Made by a program: the position numbers and the translations under genes
In this document: piece by piece, positions 62,000-64,000 of the stretch
How positions within the stretch are numbered: position 1 is the stretch's first letter
Layout of the letters: each line of letters starts with the position of its first letter
The notes under the pieces: model-generated
Seen by the model: the letters and a program-made list of their open reading frames with translations, nothing else
What the model was told of the DNA's origin: nothing
Database searches by the model: none
Origin: Symsagittifera roscoffensis
Taxonomy: Eukaryota; Xenacoelomorpha; Acoela; Convolutidae
Direction: 5' to 3'
Assembly (NCBI RefSeq): GCF_963678635.1
Contig: NC_087064.1
Location: 56,676,338 to 56,740,337 of the forward strand
DNA: 64,000 bases

Positions 62000-62250
62000 A
62001 ACAAACTTGATCGAACTAACGTAGACTAGATCGCTGTAATACTATACTAACTGAAAATTTCGAGGGATATACTAACTGAAAATTTCTAGGGAATATTACA
62101 AAGTTAAATTGCGACTACTGACTCATCTATTAGTGTTGAAATCATTTATGCTAAATAATACTGGATTAGTAAATAAATTCGTTCCGTACCGCAGAACTGT
62201 TGAAACTACTGAATTCAAGATTTGCTTTCAATTTTTGGTCAATGAATAAA
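62000..62250 (+). terminator. UBR4: UBR4 3' UTR with two AATAAA signals
   Basis: AATAAA lies at 62172-62177 and 62245-62250, 173 and 246 bases beyond the stop. Near 62051-62090 a 29-base piece (ATACTAACTGAAAATTTC) is repeated in tandem. The 3' end is probably within 30 bases of one of the signals. Confidence 0.65.
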
Positions 62251-64000
62251 TGATTATTACTGTTTGTAAAAAAAATCGGAAAGCTAAATGCTAGTGAAAG
62301 AAGTATTGCCAGTTTCTTTGCAAATAGCTGATCAGATTCCAGTCACAGTGATTTTTAAAAAAAAAATGATGGTTTTTTTAAGCGTAATGAACGCATTGAA
62401 GACAAGACTCTTATTTAAGTCTTGGTGGGCTGGTCGTCTAATTTGTCTAATTTTTTTGTTAATTTTTTTAATAAGAAGTCTTAAAAATGCTCTAATAACT
62501 ACAGATGTGCATCCATCCTTATAAACGCACTTAGGCAATATATGCACTTTTTGAGTTGAATATAAACTCATCTGCTAAAAGTTACGTAAATAGCCCTTCC
62601 CAACTACGAACGTTCAAATGGCGCTAAAAACGTGAACGACTTCTAGTTTCGAAAATGGAATGGAATTAATTTCTTCCCAGCGGAATAAGAACTTTATACA
62701 CTGATCCAGTTTTCTTAAAATGGGTTAATACTATTTAAAAAAAGCAACAATCCAAAGATAATGTTGAAACTCAAAGAGCTGTAAGGACTAAATTTCTTAA
62801 AAATTTGATTTATAAGTTTTTTTCAAACTTTTCCAACTGTGAGCTGGTTATTTTTTTACATTTGTCTTTTTTGCGTATAAAGACTACGAAGATGGTCAGC
62901 AAAAAAATGGAAACAAATGATGGCTTCCTGAATTATATATTTTTTCAAATTTTACACGTTATATTTTTCAAGTCTTGAAGTGCTCTAATAACTACATAAA
63001 TACAGAAATCCATGCATATTATTGGATTTAGGAAAATTATTTAATGAGGAAATTTTTTGTTGTATAAAGTTATCTGTCAAAAGGTTGGTAAATTGCGCTC
63101 ATCAACTGCGAAAGCTGAATCCGCGCAAAAATAACATTAAAGAGTTCTAGTTTTGAAAATTGATTATGAATGCACTCTTTTACCCAACGGAATAAAAGCT
63201 GTATTGAAATTTAAAAAAGTTGTATTTATTCCTTTTTTCGAATTTCAGCAATTGAAGTTTTTTGGACTCAAAGTCAGAACTTTCAAGCCTTTTTTTGTTG
63301 ACACCAACTGATACATGCTTAAAATATCAACAATTTTTTATTGCAAAGGTATCATTTTAATTGATTGAAACAAGTATTTTGAAAAGCAATGCACTTGATT
63401 TTTTTGAAAAAAATTTTCTCTATAAGTTTTGAACTTAAAAACTTTCACAATTTTACAATTTTCAATAAACTTTATCCAATTTCAGAAGTTTGGAACTAGT
63501 GGAAAGATAGCTAACTCTCCTGTGTGCCTGCGTATACAGCTAGTCTCCTTCTATTAAACCCACTTTCTACAGCCTTCGAAAATATTGGTGGATGGGGTTT
63601 TGCACCCGTGTTTTTGGTTTTTTCTTTTTCTCAAAAACTACCCTCGAAATTTTGGAACTTATAATTCAATAAATAAAACAGCTCGTTGATGTTCCCTGCT
63701 TACATGTATTTCCTCCTTGTTTCCATATAATTTCATGCTTCTCGGAAAAAGTTTCATTTTTTGACTGTTTTTTTTCTTCAAAATTTTTGATAACTCTCGA
63801 AAACTGATTCAGCTGAGGCTTTCGATTCAAATGTAGAAACGGGTTGCGTGAAGCTCCACTCCATTAACGACCCTCGTAAAAATCAAACTGAATTTTTTTG
63901 ATCATTTTTGAATCTTACTGACTTCTTTCAAAAACACCCTCAAACCTGAGATTTGGTTATAACAAAAAAAAACAGGTTTTGTTAAGCGCCCATGCATGAG
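62251..64000 (+). other. UBR4 downstream region with repeats
   Basis: A GAGTAATGAACG-family copy (62379-62850, start TAAGCGTAATGAACG, end CCAACTGTGAGCTGG), a partial copy (about 62965-63210) and two decayed units of the ~170 bp repeat (about 63560-64000, with CTCAAAAACTACCCTC, AACGGGTTGCG and AACCTGAGATTTGG). No gene is seen. Confidence 0.55.

Larger units (their letters stand above)
59487..60893 (+). other. UBR4 intron 19 with MITEs and tRNA-Lys
   Basis: Contains a half copy of the GGTACAAATGGGA MITE (59579-59742), a tRNA-Lys (60028-60100) and a GACAATTCAGCC element (60349-60866) holding a second MITE (60372-60573). Confidence 0.65.

Overview
The window is nuclear DNA from an invertebrate animal. 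It has GT-AG introns, AT-rich non-coding DNA crowded with many families of short repeats, nuclear tRNA-Lys(CTT) genes, and two protein-coding genes whose closest recognisable relatives are the metazoan genes LPGAT1 and UBR4. I cannot name the phylum from the sequence alone.

Layout, left to right, both genes on the + strand. (1) About 252-5206 holds the last three exons of an LPGAT1-like lysophospholipid acyltransferase that starts upstream of the window. Its introns contain a Mutator-like (MULE) transposase relic, mobile-element copies and an antisense tRNA-Lys. (2) About 5207-7897 is intergenic and holds a broken LINE reverse transcriptase and a long inverted repeat. (3) 7914-61999 is one giant gene, UBR4 (the poe/p600 family of N-recognin E3 ubiquitin ligases). 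I resolve 21 coding exons giving about 5,795 residues, including one uninterrupted 9.4 kb exon. The UBR box, a region resembling the family's beta-propeller, a UIM-like helix, a cysteine cluster and the C-terminal hemiRING-type zinc module are all visible. (4) 62000-64000 is downstream DNA with two AATAAA signals and more repeats.

The two genes have unrelated jobs, phospholipid remodelling at the ER and ubiquitin-dependent quality control. I see no functional link beyond adjacency and orientation.

The non-coding part is the unusual half. At least ten dispersed families recur in the introns: a ~450 bp family with matched GAGTAATGAACG/CGTTCATTACTC ends (about 16 copies); composite elements carrying tRNA-like cores between terminal hairpins; several palindromic MITEs whose ends are built from tandem 12-16 nt motifs, two of them flanked by perfect 9 bp direct repeats; a MITE group with near-perfect 8 bp duplications; three long, nearly perfect foldback hairpins within 4 kb; and a BamHI-type minisatellite with a 411 bp higher-order period ending just before a UBR4 exon. 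Nested insertions let some element borders be read directly.
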